A DNA stretch of 64,000 nucleotides from Neurospora intermedia. Its lineage: Eukaryota > Ascomycota > Sordariomycetes > Sordariales > Sordariaceae. Position numbers and translations under genes: made by a program. Shown piece by piece: positions 23,605-34,675 of the stretch. Under the pieces are notes generated by a model, which did not search any database, was not told where the DNA came from, and was given only the letters and a program-made list of their open reading frames with translations. The stretch is taken from positions 25,001 to 89,000 of the forward strand of contig BTPP01000001.1 of the NCBI GenBank assembly GCA_037102815.1, read 5' to 3'. The first letter of the stretch is position 1, and every line of letters starts with the position of its first letter.

Positions 23605-25237
23605 GATGTTTTGGTGTTGCTGTCAGTTCTGGGTCTTTCTGCAGCTTTGGTGATCGAAATGGCCGTGGTTTGGGAGGAGGGATGTCTCAGATGGATGTGA
23701 TGATGTGATCGTGAATGCTTTTAACCTCCTCTGTCGGTTTTCTGTCTCTAGTAACGAGATTGGGATTCATCATCTCGGAAGGAAAGGCCGCTCGAAGAGC
23801 TTCGTTATCCAAGCAGTGTCAAAGTCCCTCTAGTTGTCCAACGTTTTCGAGTTGCTGTGCCTCCCCAACCACATACCACGGAACCCTCGGGAACGTCGTT
23901 GTTTCACGCTTTGTGGGGGAAGGGAAGGGGATAGAAATCCTAAACGACTGCTTCCCAAGCGCAGATTTTCCGGATGTAGTCCACAGTAATCGAAACCATT
24001 GGATGATCTCGATAAGCCAGCGGAGTGGATGTTCTCGGTGAGGAGATAGCATGAGAGTTGGGTGCCTGGAGTTGGCTAAAGGCAGATGGATGGATCGTCA
24101 TGACGTGACAGGTTAAGCATCATGCTTGTTGATGTGGCACGCGTGCGCCGAGCCGGAGTCCCAAGAGTCATGAAGGGTTTGACCTGAGCAGCTGTCCTTG
24201 GTCGGCGATTGCACGGCGTCTGAGTTGGCTGGGCACGAGGTAACGAATCACGAGCAGGGCGCAGAGGGACGAACTTTTGACAACCTTACATTGTCCTCGG
24301 GTGTGATGTATCAGCCGCAAGGGCGAGGATGGAAATGTCTGGCTGGCCTCTGGTGTCCATGATGAGGTTCGAGTACGGTTCTCGGGGTTTGCGTATGCCT
24401 GTTCCGTCATCTACTGCGACATCCGCAAGCGGGATTACGAGAACCATATGGGGAAGAACAACGGGTTTCGGGAACCCGACCTTGCGAGGACAGAACTTTC
24501 CAGTGTACGTCGTTTCGGTTCGCAGCCTACGTGCTCTTCCTTCTTTCAGAGGAGGAAACTCATCTTTACGAGGTGTCTCGATCCCAGTGGCACTTCATTC
24601 AGCAAATGGTTCTGGTAACGGATGTATGATATTCGGATATACAGCCTCCGTGGTCATTTGTTTCTGGTCAGGTGGTTGGCTGTATGGTAGACCGACTGAG
24701 CACTCCATATGCCGGAAGATACATGGTGTCAGTCTTTGAGGCGACACATTGAGAAAAAAATGATGAATGTCTCTGAACCTCTGCTGGGAGAGGCGGGTAG
24801 TGTTACATGCCATCGGCTTGGAGAGAAAGAAGAAGGCAAAGAATGTGCAGGAAAATACCGATATGTTGACTGCCAACAGGGAATTAAAACACATACTACC
24901 AAAGAATGAACATCCAGTCCCTTTCTACCTGTACCGGGGACGATTCCACGCCTGAAGGACCAAAAGGCACACACCCCACGTATTCCTTGTGCTCCGTATT
25001 CATGGTATAGAATACCCTTCCCCATCGTATATCGGATTGAGATGCCCCATTTGGTATGATCGGTCCTGCACCAGCCGTTTCTTACAACCGGACTCCAAAG
25101 ACTATTATGTCTCGTTTTTATCGCGATCCATGCCCATTTGCCGTCCTCCATTGTGCTTCGTTTGCTCAGCCACGGACCAAATAATCACAAAATGCGACTG
25201 TCCTTATGTGTGGAGTTGCCTCGAGGGTGTTCGGGCA

Positions 25238-25268
<31 letters not shown>

Positions 25269-25478
25269 TATGAAGCGAATATGTGCAATGGGGACCGCGC
25301 CTCGGTATTCCGTTAATTGGGCCTCCCATGTCGCTGTCAAGTGACCGTTGCAGGTACTCGACATGTGCCGTCGCTCCGACACCAGCCAGGGGTATTAATG
25401 CAGATTGCAAATCGTCGGAGGAGGCCGCTCGCACAGTTGTCGCGAAGACGGTTGACAGCGCCGAGTTTACTCATCGAC
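23605..25478. other. Intergenic stretch with a poly-G run
   Basis: Contains the promoter of the small secreted-protein gene and the 3' flank of the GTPase gene. A run of 29 G lies at 25239-25267. A 136-codon plus-strand frame at 24329-24739 shows no domain, and I do not call it a gene. Confidence 0.5.
25239..25267 (+). repeat. G29 homopolymer
   Basis: Twenty-nine consecutive G residues preceded by cat and followed by ctatg. Frames running through it encode only polyglycine or polyproline and are not genes. The length may be unstable or misassembled. Confidence 0.9.
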
Positions 25479-26598
25479 CTATACAGACTGGTACAGGAGA
25501 AGTGGCTCGCCAACGTTGCTAATTTCGGGAATTGTGCATTTTAGATCGAAGGCTTTGGATAGTACGATCTTGAAGATCTGCGAAACAGTCAGACCATGCA
25601 CCAATTGCGGCAGACAAAGTGTTACGTACCTTTTGAACATTGATGCTGTGACTGGTGCTGCTAAAGATCAATGCCGCACGCATCGCCTTGGCGAATCGCC
25701 GTGCCTGGAAAAGTAACGTCAGCAAGCAGGAACTTTGCCGTATACGCACAAGTGATCCTACCTGGTTGGAGATTTCCTCCTGCTCCTCCCGCGAAAGGTT
25801 CACAAAGTGATCGTACTTTGTGCCTACAAGGACGGGAATGGCCGTCTTGTTGAATCCTCGCCCCTGGCGGTACCATTCCTTGATGCTGTTCAACGTGCTC
25901 TTGCGGGTCAAGTCGAACATGAAGAGGATGGCTACAGCATCGTTGCACACGAGCGGCAACATATTGACGAACTCGCGTTGACCGCCAAGATCCCAGATGC
26001 TGAAGGTGATCTCGGTATTGCGGATGCTGATGGTCTTTTCCATGAAGTTGACGCCCAGAGTCTGGATGTAGTCCTCGTCCCAACTGCCTTCGACGTATTT
26101 GACCATCAAGCTTGTCTTGCCAATTTGCGCATCACCGACCATGCCGACCTTGATCACGACATGATTGCGCCCGTTGGCTTGCTCGCTGGAACTCCCACCG
26201 GCGGTTGTCCGAGAGCCGTTTTCTGCGGACTGGGATGGGTTCTGGCCTTCGAGCCCCGAGGGTGGTCGTGATGCTGAAGGCTGGGGTGCTGGTGGTGTGG
26301 CATATCGGTCAGAGTCGAAGTTGTCGTGTTGGGAATATGACCGTGGTGAGCTGTCGAGGTTCTGATCGAATTGCTGTTGATAATGGCGATCTGGGAAGCC
26401 GTTTTGGTCGGGTGTTATTTGGGGTGAGTCCTCAAGACCACCCATGTTGTCGTCTGGAATGTTGTTGTTATGAGGAAGCTGAGCCTCGTTTGGGCTAATG
26501 GTTTGATCGTGATCCATCACCACGGTGTCCATGTTGCTGTTGTTGTTGTTATCGAGGAACTGGTCCGGGGACCCCGCGGAGAAGGGCGAGAAGTCCAA
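25479..26598 (-). CDS. Spg1/Tem1-type septation GTPase
   Basis: Exons 26598-25762, 25704-25630 and 25577-25479 encode 336 residues, with introns of 57 and 52 nt. Residues 1-145 are a disordered Asn/Gln/Asp/Pro-rich extension. The Ras-like domain follows: P-loop GDAQIGKT at 155-162, switch region LGVNFMEKTI, WDLGGQ and GTKYD in place of NKxD, all hallmarks of Spg1/Tem1. This small GTPase sits at spindle pole bodies and starts the septation initiation/mitotic exit kinase cascade that triggers septum formation. Yeast and fission yeast members are about 200-245 residues, so the N-terminal extension is notable. The last exon supplies IFKIVLSKAFDLKCTIPEI, which completes the final helix and confirms the splicing. 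Confidence 0.9.
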
Positions 26599-27362
26599 CT
26601 TGACAATGGATGAGAAGGAGGGGTAGGTAGACAGAGAGGTTCAGCGTGGGATGCTGGGTTGTCTGTGCGGGCGAGACGAAGACAAGCGGAAAGGGGTCGG
26701 ACGGGAGGGAATCAAGCAATCGGTTTGTCGTGTTCCGTTTGTGGTGTTTGGTGAAACCCCGTATGACGCTTTCCTCGTGGGTTCGGGCGGCAAGCGGGGG
26801 GGAGGGGCGACTGGACGAGATGGGACGAGGGGAGGGAACAGGTTGGTCTTGCTGATTGCTTGAGACGGCGCGGTCGGATAAGTTGGCCGTGGTTAGAAGG
26901 ATGGGTGGTATATGGTGCGTGATATTGGTTCTTGAATGGTATCTTGCTTTGCTACCTGGAGACAGACAATTGTGGTTTGCCGGGTCGGCCGTGGAAGATG
27001 CAACGCAATCGGGGATCGTGCGATAAGTCGACGACTACATATGTATGTACCTGCTGGGCACCCTGTGGGTTTTGTTTCACCGAGGCTGTGGAGACTGGTG
27101 CTGACTGCGGACGGCGACGAATGGATAGGTATCCGATGGCAGCTGAAAGTGCGGGCGGAGTCGTCGTATGTAGTGTGTGTAGTGATGCTGCAGCAACAAG
27201 CTGGGGTTGGAAGATGGATGGATGGATGGAAGTGGGAATGGAGATGGAATATGAATGATTGATGGAAGTGGATTCAAATGGATGCTTGCCTGCTGCGAGA
27301 TGCCATGCAAGGAGTCGTCGGATTTGATGTTGGCTTATGGCTGCCGACCCTCTATACTACTA
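26599..27362. other. 5' flank of the GTPase gene
   Basis: Promoter and leader region of the minus-strand GTPase gene, up to the left end of the pogo-like transposon. It includes a short ggat/atgg repeat near 27215-27270. No gene is supported. Confidence 0.5.
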
Positions 27363-27424
27363 CCGTAGAAACTCGCGAAACAGGCCAAAAGCCATCCCTC
27401 TTTGAGCGCCGGGCATATGGCAGA
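27363..27424 (+). repeat. Left terminal inverted repeat of the pogo-like element
   Basis: Identical over 62 bp to the complement of the right end. It still contains several CpA sites (acagg, ccaaaa, ccatcc, gcatat, gcaga) that RIP would be expected to change. TA precedes it. Confidence 0.9.
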
Positions 27425-30191
27425 AATCTGCTAGAGGTATGCCCAGTCAGCCAGCATATGCCAGCATCAGTCCCCGGCCAGTTACCAGTGTAATACAGTG
27501 CTGATCTTCGGCATTTGGTAGTTCCCAATGTTCTAGCGGTCTCTCCGTTCAACTCTCCCCTATAGTATCGGTTTATCGCGTGCCCCCCTCGTCGTCGTTG
27601 TGCCGTTATTAGGTATCGCTTCGTTATAGTATGGAGGTGAGGTGGCGCTTCCCCTAGCTAGACGACGGCGGCGCACCCGATCTACCGTTTAGCGCTGAGC
27701 TCGTTGAGATTCGCCCTGGACCGACCGCTAAATCGTATACGGATCGTAAAGTTCGTCGTTGGGTACCGTATAAGCGAATCTAGCGATCCTACTCGATAGA
27801 GAAGAAGCTATAAGTGAGTTAGCTATTGTACCCCGCATAATTATCGAGTGTGATGGGGAGTGTTGTATTAATTAAACCCGCGATAGGTTTTCGCTTACCT
27901 TTTATAAATGCGAGTTAGATTCGAGGGATAGCGCCGCCGTTTGCGGGCGGGCGTTAGTTATTACGGCGACAGCTACTGCGACGTTATATACCGAGAAGCT
28001 TACGATTTTTATAAGATTCCGGTTCGAATAATTACGAATTGGTGGAATAATTGCGATGTAATTTTATTGAGGGCAATGAGAGAGGGGAGGGCGCTATGGC
28101 CGGCGATGGAGAAAAAGTTGTACTAGTTTTTTTGGTTTATTCGTACTCGAGAGAAGGCGCTGGTTATTATGTCTTAGTTTTATTATCGGTCGCGGGCTCT
28201 CTTTGCTGAATTGTACCCCGAGATACTAGATTCGTTTAAATTCTCGTGCGGTTGGTTTAGGAATTTCCTTAAGCGGTTCTGTATTGTATAGCGAAGGGTT
28301 ACTTATTAAGCTTAGAAGTTCCCCGCTGAATTATATATAAAAGTTAATAGTTTTCTTCGGTAAGGATATTACCCTAGTAGCGGCCGTTCGAATGAGGGGT
28401 GATTAAACTAATTGTGGATTTAGATTTATTAAGTGTAATAGTTAACCGACTGTCCCTGGTGCCCGTACTAGATTCCTTACGTCCTATATCCTCAACTTTG
28501 ACGAAATCCCCTTGTTATTTGAATATTTCGACGGTAGTACGTACGAAATTAAAGGTAATAGAATTGTATCCGGTAAGACCGACTGTAGCGGATGGAGTAA
28601 GCGATAGTATTCTTTGATCTTTTATATTTTTACTAACGGTAGTTGGCGATTAAAACCGACGATAATCTTTTATGGAGAGGGGAAGGTTTGTACAAAGGAG
28701 GAGTATTTGTACGCGATAGATGTGTTGGTTTAATTTAACGACGAAGCGTATTAAAATAAGTACCTTTTTTGTACGTGGTTAGAGGAGGAGTTTTAATTAG
28801 TTATGAGGGGACTGGGCTAAGACGTATTGTTAGTAATGGATATGTACCTATTTTATAACTTTTAGAAGGTTAAGGATAAAATTAATAAGTTTAACGAAAT
28901 GCCTTATAATAAGGTAGTAACGGTTATAATCCCCGGCGGCCTTACGAGTTTATTGTAACTGTTAGATATTGTGATTAATTTGTTGTTTAAGAAGATGATG
29001 AGGGACGAGATAGAGTAATTATAGGATTAATGGTACGCCGACTATTTGGGTAAAAAATAGACCGTTTCCGATAAAAGGGTTCTGGTTACTTACGCGGTCT
29101 CTTGTTGTTGTAAGATATTATAGTTAGATAAAAAGGATATAGTTATTAAATCGTTTAAAGATAATGGTATATCTATCCTTTTAGATGGATTAGAGAATTA
29201 CTTAATTAATATTAAAGAAATCGATAGAGATACCCTGGTTTGGGATAATTGGGAGCGAGTAGGGGATACTATTAGCGATGAGTTGGGCGAGTTTGAAGCT
29301 ATCCTTGAAGACGAGGACGACGAGGGTCTTTATTTTGATATCGACGACGAGGAGGTGGAGGAGAGGAGATAGAGGATAAGGGAGGTAGTAATGGCTAGAT
29401 ATGGGTATTTGACTTGTAACGTTTTGAGGGATATGCTGTACGACCGTAGATTATCGAGATAAGGTAATAAACTAGACCTTATAGTTAAATTGAGGGTATA
29501 CGAGTTATAGCAATAACGATTCGCCTAGTTTAGTTAATAATAATTAACCGTTATTATTATTACTATTATTTACCTCGCCGCCGTTAAAATACTAGTAAGC
29601 GGTAGTTTTGCCTTCTTGCTACTAGCGGACCGTATTAAGCCGGCTATCCTATTTATACTAGTGTTTACCTAGTTTAGTTAAGTAATAAAAGACTTTAATA
29701 CTAGCCTTGATATTTTTCTCGATATAGTAACGGCTTCTATTACGAACCCAGCTAAAGTGGGTTACCTTCTGGAAGTCTATTAGGGTTAGACCTTCCTTGA
29801 TGTTGGGGGATGAAGGTATTCGAGGGACGACGAGGTATTCGGTATGCTCTACGAATTGTTGGGCGTTAGTAAAGTCGTTTGTAATAATTGAAGAGAGTTA
29901 GAGAGATTTAATACTACGGGATTATTGTTGTTTACTTATAGACGACGTCGATATCGCTAAGTAGAACCTTCTGGGGCGCTATGGTGTGTGTGGGTGTGGG
30001 ATAGGGATTTCTATAGTACAGTAAAACGGTGCCCGGATTCCCTAGTAAATTAGGGTAAATCCCCCTAGGAAAAAGCATAGTAAAAAAGGATAGATTTACT
30101 GTTCTCCGACTAGAAATATTGCCCTCTACGTTAACTACTATATATTTCAATGTATAGGGACCGGTCTGATTCTGGCAGTTACCTGCACAGA

Positions 30192-30253
30192 TCTGCCATA
30201 TGCCCGGCGCTCAAAGAGGGATGGCTTTTGGCCTGTTTCGCGAGTTTCTACGG
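30192..30253 (-). repeat. Right terminal inverted repeat of the pogo-like element
   Basis: Exact inverted copy of 27363-27424, followed by TA at 30254-30255. Together with the left end it defines the element borders and an element length of 2891 bp. Confidence 0.9.
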
Positions 30254-31624
30254 TAGGTAGAGAGGCTAGACACTCCCGCAACTGCGTGTGCAGGGCTGGC
30301 GGCGCTGACGGGCAGCAGAGTGACGATAGGTAGGTACACAAGATGAAGCTAGCTGGGCACGCACGGACCAAGGGGGAGGAGCTCCAATCGAAGGGAATTG
30401 ATCAGACCAAGGGACTCCACTTGAAGATCGCAGATTGTGGGTCCCGCTAGCGCTTGGCTTGGCTGGGCGCCTGTTTTTCGAACACTGGACTGCCCTGGGC
30501 CTGGGGTCCTCTCGTTGGCGTCAAGATGAGATCTCAATCCTCATGTGCGCGGCCGGCGCTTGCGGCTGCTCCCTTGTCCGTTTGCCATCAAACTATACAC
30601 TAAAAAACATTTCAGCTGTGTTGACGACAAGCCCGAGCGAGCATGTGGAGATGGGTAGGCGGGCAGTGCATTCCACGTCGAACGATTTGAGGTTCCAAAT
30701 TGGGCCCCGAGATATTGCCATGACAATCACGATTAAGATGAACCCCGCGCCAGAACAACATGGAAGTCCTTGACAGCTGAAGGGAGATTGGCACCCGGCA
30801 ATATCAAGGCAACACAGCAGTCACGTATGTTTGAGATGATGCAGTGAGAGTGATAGAAGGGCAAGGTGACACCGGCAGAGGGGCTTATTTCACATTGAGT
30901 AACCGTTGATGAGGAAGAAAGATGGCGATAACTCCATGTGCTCGGGTCAACAAAACAATGTCCACAACAAACTTCCACCCAACGTGTAAACAGAACACCC
31001 ACGCTCGGGCCCTTGCAGCATCTGAACCTCATCGGAAGCATCAACCTATGGCAGGCTGCATGTTAGAGCAAGCCATGGCACATCACTTCCCTTGCGCCTT
31101 TCCATCGTCTTTCCCATTGCCCACTGATTGAACTGCCCACACCCTCCCGCCATGCTGCCTCAGCTCCTTGCCAAGGAGTGGGCACTCCAAAACAGTGGAC
31201 ACTCGCTCCATTTGCAAGTCCAGTCTGCCATGTGTTGCCCGGTGACGTGCTTTTGTTTTTCTTCAGTTGATCTTTCCCCAGATCCGGCCCGTTCCACCTT
31301 GATGGCCCGGCCATGGTTTGCTTTTTGGTGCGCTTACATAATACGGGTTGCATTCGATATCTCCCGCTGCTCGGTTCTGTGGTCTTGGCAGGCCGGCCCT
31401 GACAGCTGCTGGCCCCGAGTCTAGCCGTTTGTCGGGTGGCCGGCACTTCATTTTCGTCATTCGATACCGGATGTATCCCGGGTCCCGTCTCTGTCTGTGC
31501 CTTTTTCTAACTTGTGGCCGGGGCATTGGATTGAGCACTAACAACTACTTACCACACCACCAAGCGACGCCGATATACACGCCTTCCGTCCACCCTTCCT
31601 CCGTCCAAACCACCGACCGTCACC
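30254..31624. other. Intergenic stretch, promoter of the H-protein gene
   Basis: Normal GC content resumes outside the transposon. Frames of 60-130 codons here on both strands overlap one another and have no domain. The last few hundred bases are the likely promoter and leader of the glycine cleavage H gene. Confidence 0.5.
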
Positions 31625-32279
31625 ATGGCCTCCATTGCTCGCTGCCTCAGGATTGCTCGTCCTTCCGTCGTTTCTGCTTTCGCCCAGAGCTCCGTCCGCA
31701 TTGCGCGTCCCTTCTCTGTTACTGCCAACAGTGAGCCACCCGTCCCCGTCTCCATCAGCCGATGCGCTTCCCGATAAGCGGAGTCATTCTTTGCGACAAT
31801 GATTCACACAACCACAGTGACACATGGCGCGCACAATCGCAACAACATGCTAACCAACACAACCACCACAAACAGATGAGCTAAGGAAGTACACCCGCGA
31901 GCACGAGTGGATCGAGCTCTCCGACGACAAGAAGACTGGTTACGTCGGCATCAGCTCCTACGCTGCCAAGGCCCTCGGCGACGTCGTCTTCGTCGAGCTC
32001 CCCGAGGAGGGCAAGGAGGTCCACGCTGGCGATGCCCTTGGTGCTGTCGAGTCCGTCAAGTCTGCCGCCGACATCAACGCCCCCGTCAGCTGCAAGGTCA
32101 TTGCTAGCAACTTGACCCTCGAGGAGAGCCCTTCCACCATCAACAAGGTTCCCGAGGACCACTCTGCCAGCGGCGGTTGGGTCGCCAAGGTCCAGGTTAC
32201 CGACCAGGGCATTGCCGATCTCGAGAAGCTCATGGACGAGGAGGCCTACAAGGAGTTCACTGCCGCCGAGGACCACTAA
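31625..32279 (+). CDS. gcvH: Glycine cleavage system H protein, mitochondrial
   Basis: Exons 31625-31730 and 31876-32279 encode 169 residues. The 145-nt intron has donor GTGAGC, branch tgctaac and end CAG. Residues 1 to about 33 are an Arg/Ser/Ala-rich mitochondrial presequence (MASIARCLRIARPSVV). The mature part begins ELRKYTREHEWIEL and has the lipoylation site GAVESVKSAADI with lysine 97. The H protein carries the aminomethyl group on lipoate between the P, T and L proteins of glycine decarboxylase in the matrix. Length and motifs match the family throughout (yeast GCV3). It converges on the porphobilinogen deaminase gene, leaving 470 bp between stop codons. Confidence 0.97.
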
Positions 32280-32750
32280 ACGTTTCTTTATATAACGAAA
32301 AGAGATTCAAAAGCATGGGGCGCCGCTTGACGGAAAAAGATTAATGACGCTTGGTGTATATTGGCTATTTATGACGGAACCCGGGGAAATGGTTACGGGG
32401 ATCAACTCAAATTCGGACAGTTCAACCTGCTTTTAGACAAACAACATTGGGGGGCCCAACAGAGTACGCCCAAAGAAGTTATTTTTTATCATCATACGGC
32501 GAAGGGCGGTGTTTGGTAGTTTTATGCATACATCGAATTGGAGTTAAATCGGGACAAAGCATGCATGCAATGGAACGCATCCAAGTATCATACCAAGATT
32601 ATGTACATGCATGGAAAACATTCAGCAGATCGTAGAAACCCAGGGTTGCGCCTCGCATACCTCTCAACTTTTGGTTCGCCCGCAAAAAACATCGCGCCAG
32701 CTTTTTCATCCTTGCCGCTCTATCGTACAAAAACCATCAGAGAACAACAT
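32280..32750. other. Convergent 3' region
   Basis: Shared 3' flank between two genes that end toward each other. No gene or repeat is seen; open frames entering it are antisense extensions of the porphobilinogen deaminase gene. Confidence 0.6.
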
Positions 32751-33764
32751 TCAGAGATCACCAATCTTGAGCGCGCCCCCCGAGGCACGACCCTGGTTGA
32801 CAAAGTCCAGAATCTTCTGCGCGCCCCTCTTAGCCAGATCCTCCGCCAACTTCTGACCCATGGCCTCGGCTTCCTCAATCGTCTTGATCACCTCGACGCT
32901 CTGCCCATCCACACTCTCCTTTCCATCCAAGCTGACCACCGTCACCTTCAACTGCAACTGATCCTCGCCCACCCACTTGGTCTCGACACCAATCGGCACA
33001 CTGCACCCGCCCTCCAAGCTCCTCATGACGGCGCGCTCCGCAAACGTCGCCACCATGGTCTTCTCATGACACAACGGCTTGATGATCTCCAGCGTCTTCT
33101 CATCGCCCTCCCTGATCTCCATCGCCAGCGCGCCCTGTCCAACCGCATGCAACATACCTCCACCCTCCGTCGTCGAATCCAACCACTGCGCAATCCGCTC
33201 GTCGTACCCCATCCTCAACAACCCCGCCGCGGCCAGGATGATGCAATCGTAATCCTCCTCGTCGCACTTCCTCATTCTCGTCTCGATATTGCCTCGTACG
33301 TCCTTGAACACCAAGCCGGGGTACCGCCTGCGCAGCTGGGCCGCGCGGCGCACCGACGAAGTTCCCACGATGGCGCCCTCGGGCAGGTCAGCCAGAGACT
33401 TGTACTTCCCTTGCTCGGCCCACTTCTTCTTCATGACCACCACATCCCGCGGATCCTCGCGCTCCGTCACCACGCCAATCTTACCACCCTCGGGCAAGGT
33501 GGTGGGCATGTCCTTGAGGCAGTGCACGATAAAGTCGACTTCCTTGTTGAACAGCTTGGCTTCGAGCTCGTTGGTCCAGAGGCCCTTGCCGAGCGAGGGC
33601 AGAGAGGCCGTTTGGTTCTTGTCGCCGAGGGTGGCGAGGGCGTGCACTTGGAAGTGGACGTTGGGGTGGTGAGGCTGGAGGGCGGCAATGACGAGGTCGA
33701 CTTGTCGGAGGGCGAGGGCCGAGCGGCGGGTGCCGATGTGGACTGTTTGTTTTTGTTCGGACAT
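32751..33764 (-). CDS. hem3: Porphobilinogen deaminase (hydroxymethylbilane synthase)
   Basis: An intronless frame of 337 residues starting MSEQKQTVHIGTRRSALAL. The frame is open upstream to 34073, but that part is not family-like. Key parts are visible: KDMP with aspartate 85 for catalysis, GTSSVRRAAQL and the arginine-rich substrate-binding segments (RGNIETRM), and LEGGCSVPIG with cysteine 254, which holds the dipyrromethane cofactor. The enzyme joins four porphobilinogen molecules into hydroxymethylbilane, the third common step of haem synthesis, in the cytosol. Length matches yeast HEM3 (327). Confidence 0.97.
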   Translation of the reverse strand: MSEQKQTVHIGTRRSALALRQVDLVIAALQPHHPNVHFQVHALATLGDKNQTASLPSLGKGLWTNELEAKLFNKEVDFIVHCLKDMPTTLPEGGKIGVVTEREDPRDVVVMKKKWAEQGKYKSLADLPEGAIVGTSSVRRAAQLRRRYPGLVFKDVRGNIETRMRKCDEEDYDCIILAAAGLLRMGYDERIAQWLDSTTEGGGMLHAVGQGALAMEIREGDEKTLEIIKPLCHEKTMVATFAERAVMRSLEGGCSVPIGVETKWVGEDQLQLKVTVVSLDGKESVDGQSVEVIKTIEEAEAMGQKLAEDLAKRGAQKILDFVNQGRASGGALKIGDL

Positions 33765-34675
33765 GGTGGTGGTGGTCTTGTTACCTCGGGTGAGTTTGGA
33801 GTGATGATGATTTGGTGGTTGAGGGTGAGGGTGAGGGGTGAGTGAGTGGTCGCAAAACAGTCCTGATGATGTCTTCTTGTCTGAACGAGATGAGATCTGA
33901 AAATCCTCTGCGCGACAACTCAATGGAGGGTTAATCGAGTTAGGCGGTACAACACGCTCGAACGGTCGTGAGTCTGGGGAAATCCAGACAGTCGTCTTAG
34001 GAATTCGGAATGCGACAAGAGGGGCAACCGCGCAAGCTGGAGCCGGGGACAGCGGGAACCACCCCGCCGCCAAGACCTCGGATAGGGGAAGGAAAGTTCA
34101 GATGTCGCGGACTGACCCACTTTGTCAGACGGAGCCGGTGGGGTCAAGTCCGCTGCCCCCGGCACCGGGACAAGAAGCTTCTCCGCCCTCACTGCCGGAC
34201 AGCATCGGTCGGCACGGGCGGCCACACCCCAGCAAGGTCGAGAGGGTAGGCTAGAAAGTTGAGGGTAGGTGAGCAAAAATCGCGAATTAAACCATTCCTC
34301 GCACAACGCTGGTCACATCCGGCGCGCTTGTTCACAACAAATGGATCACTTCCACCCGACCCAGCTTACAACCACCCCAAAACTTCAGCTGGAGAAAGAT
34401 AACGATTCCTCGGATTTTAGGTACCTGACGCTAATGATTAAGACTAATGATTAAAGCTTTTTGTTTGCAAGTAGAGGTATCCGTCTGTTTTCCAACCCAC
34501 TCATCTCCATCATCAATCCCGTCATTATCCTAGGTGTTTTCCCGAGCATTCCTCATCCAAGAGTGTGACTATTTTGTACAGCCTGCAGTGCCTTACACCC
34601 TGCTCGGCCCCGCCAACGTCTTCCGTTCTGTCTCGTCCCCGTTTAGGTCTTGCGCTTTTTCAAAAGCCCACCAGC
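33765..34675. other. Intergenic stretch, hem3 promoter
   Basis: Holds the hem3 promoter and the 3' flank of the PLAC8 gene. A 128-codon minus-strand frame at 33920-34306 has no domain. No RNA gene or repeat was seen. Confidence 0.5.

Larger units (their letters stand above)
27363..30253 (+). mobile_element. RIP-altered pogo/Fot1-like DNA transposon
   Basis: Bases 27363-27424 and the complement of 30192-30253 are perfect 62-bp inverted repeats beginning CCGTAGAAACTCGCG, each flanked by TA, the target duplication of the Tc1/mariner superfamily. The 2.9-kb interior reads on the plus strand as a DDE transposase riddled with TAG/TAA. About 28170-28400 resembles the CENP-B-type helix-turn-helix (FAELYPEILDSFKFSCGW, AELYIKVNSF). 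About 28490-29150 resembles the DDE domain, with the YILNFDEIPL-like catalytic start, VTVIIPGGLTSL and LLDI. At 29391-29510 a SAP-like DNA-binding motif follows (LTCNVLRDMLYDRRL then GNKLDLIVKL). CpA is nearly absent but TpG plentiful, so RIP hit mainly one strand. It is inactive. Confidence 0.85.

Noticed and set aside
24329-24739. Plus-strand frame of 136 codons
   Set aside because: No recognisable domain, no start context of note, and irregular composition; treated as chance.
32538-33845. Plus-strand open frame of 435 codons
   Set aside because: It lies antisense to the clear porphobilinogen deaminase gene and is a codon-bias shadow without any domain.
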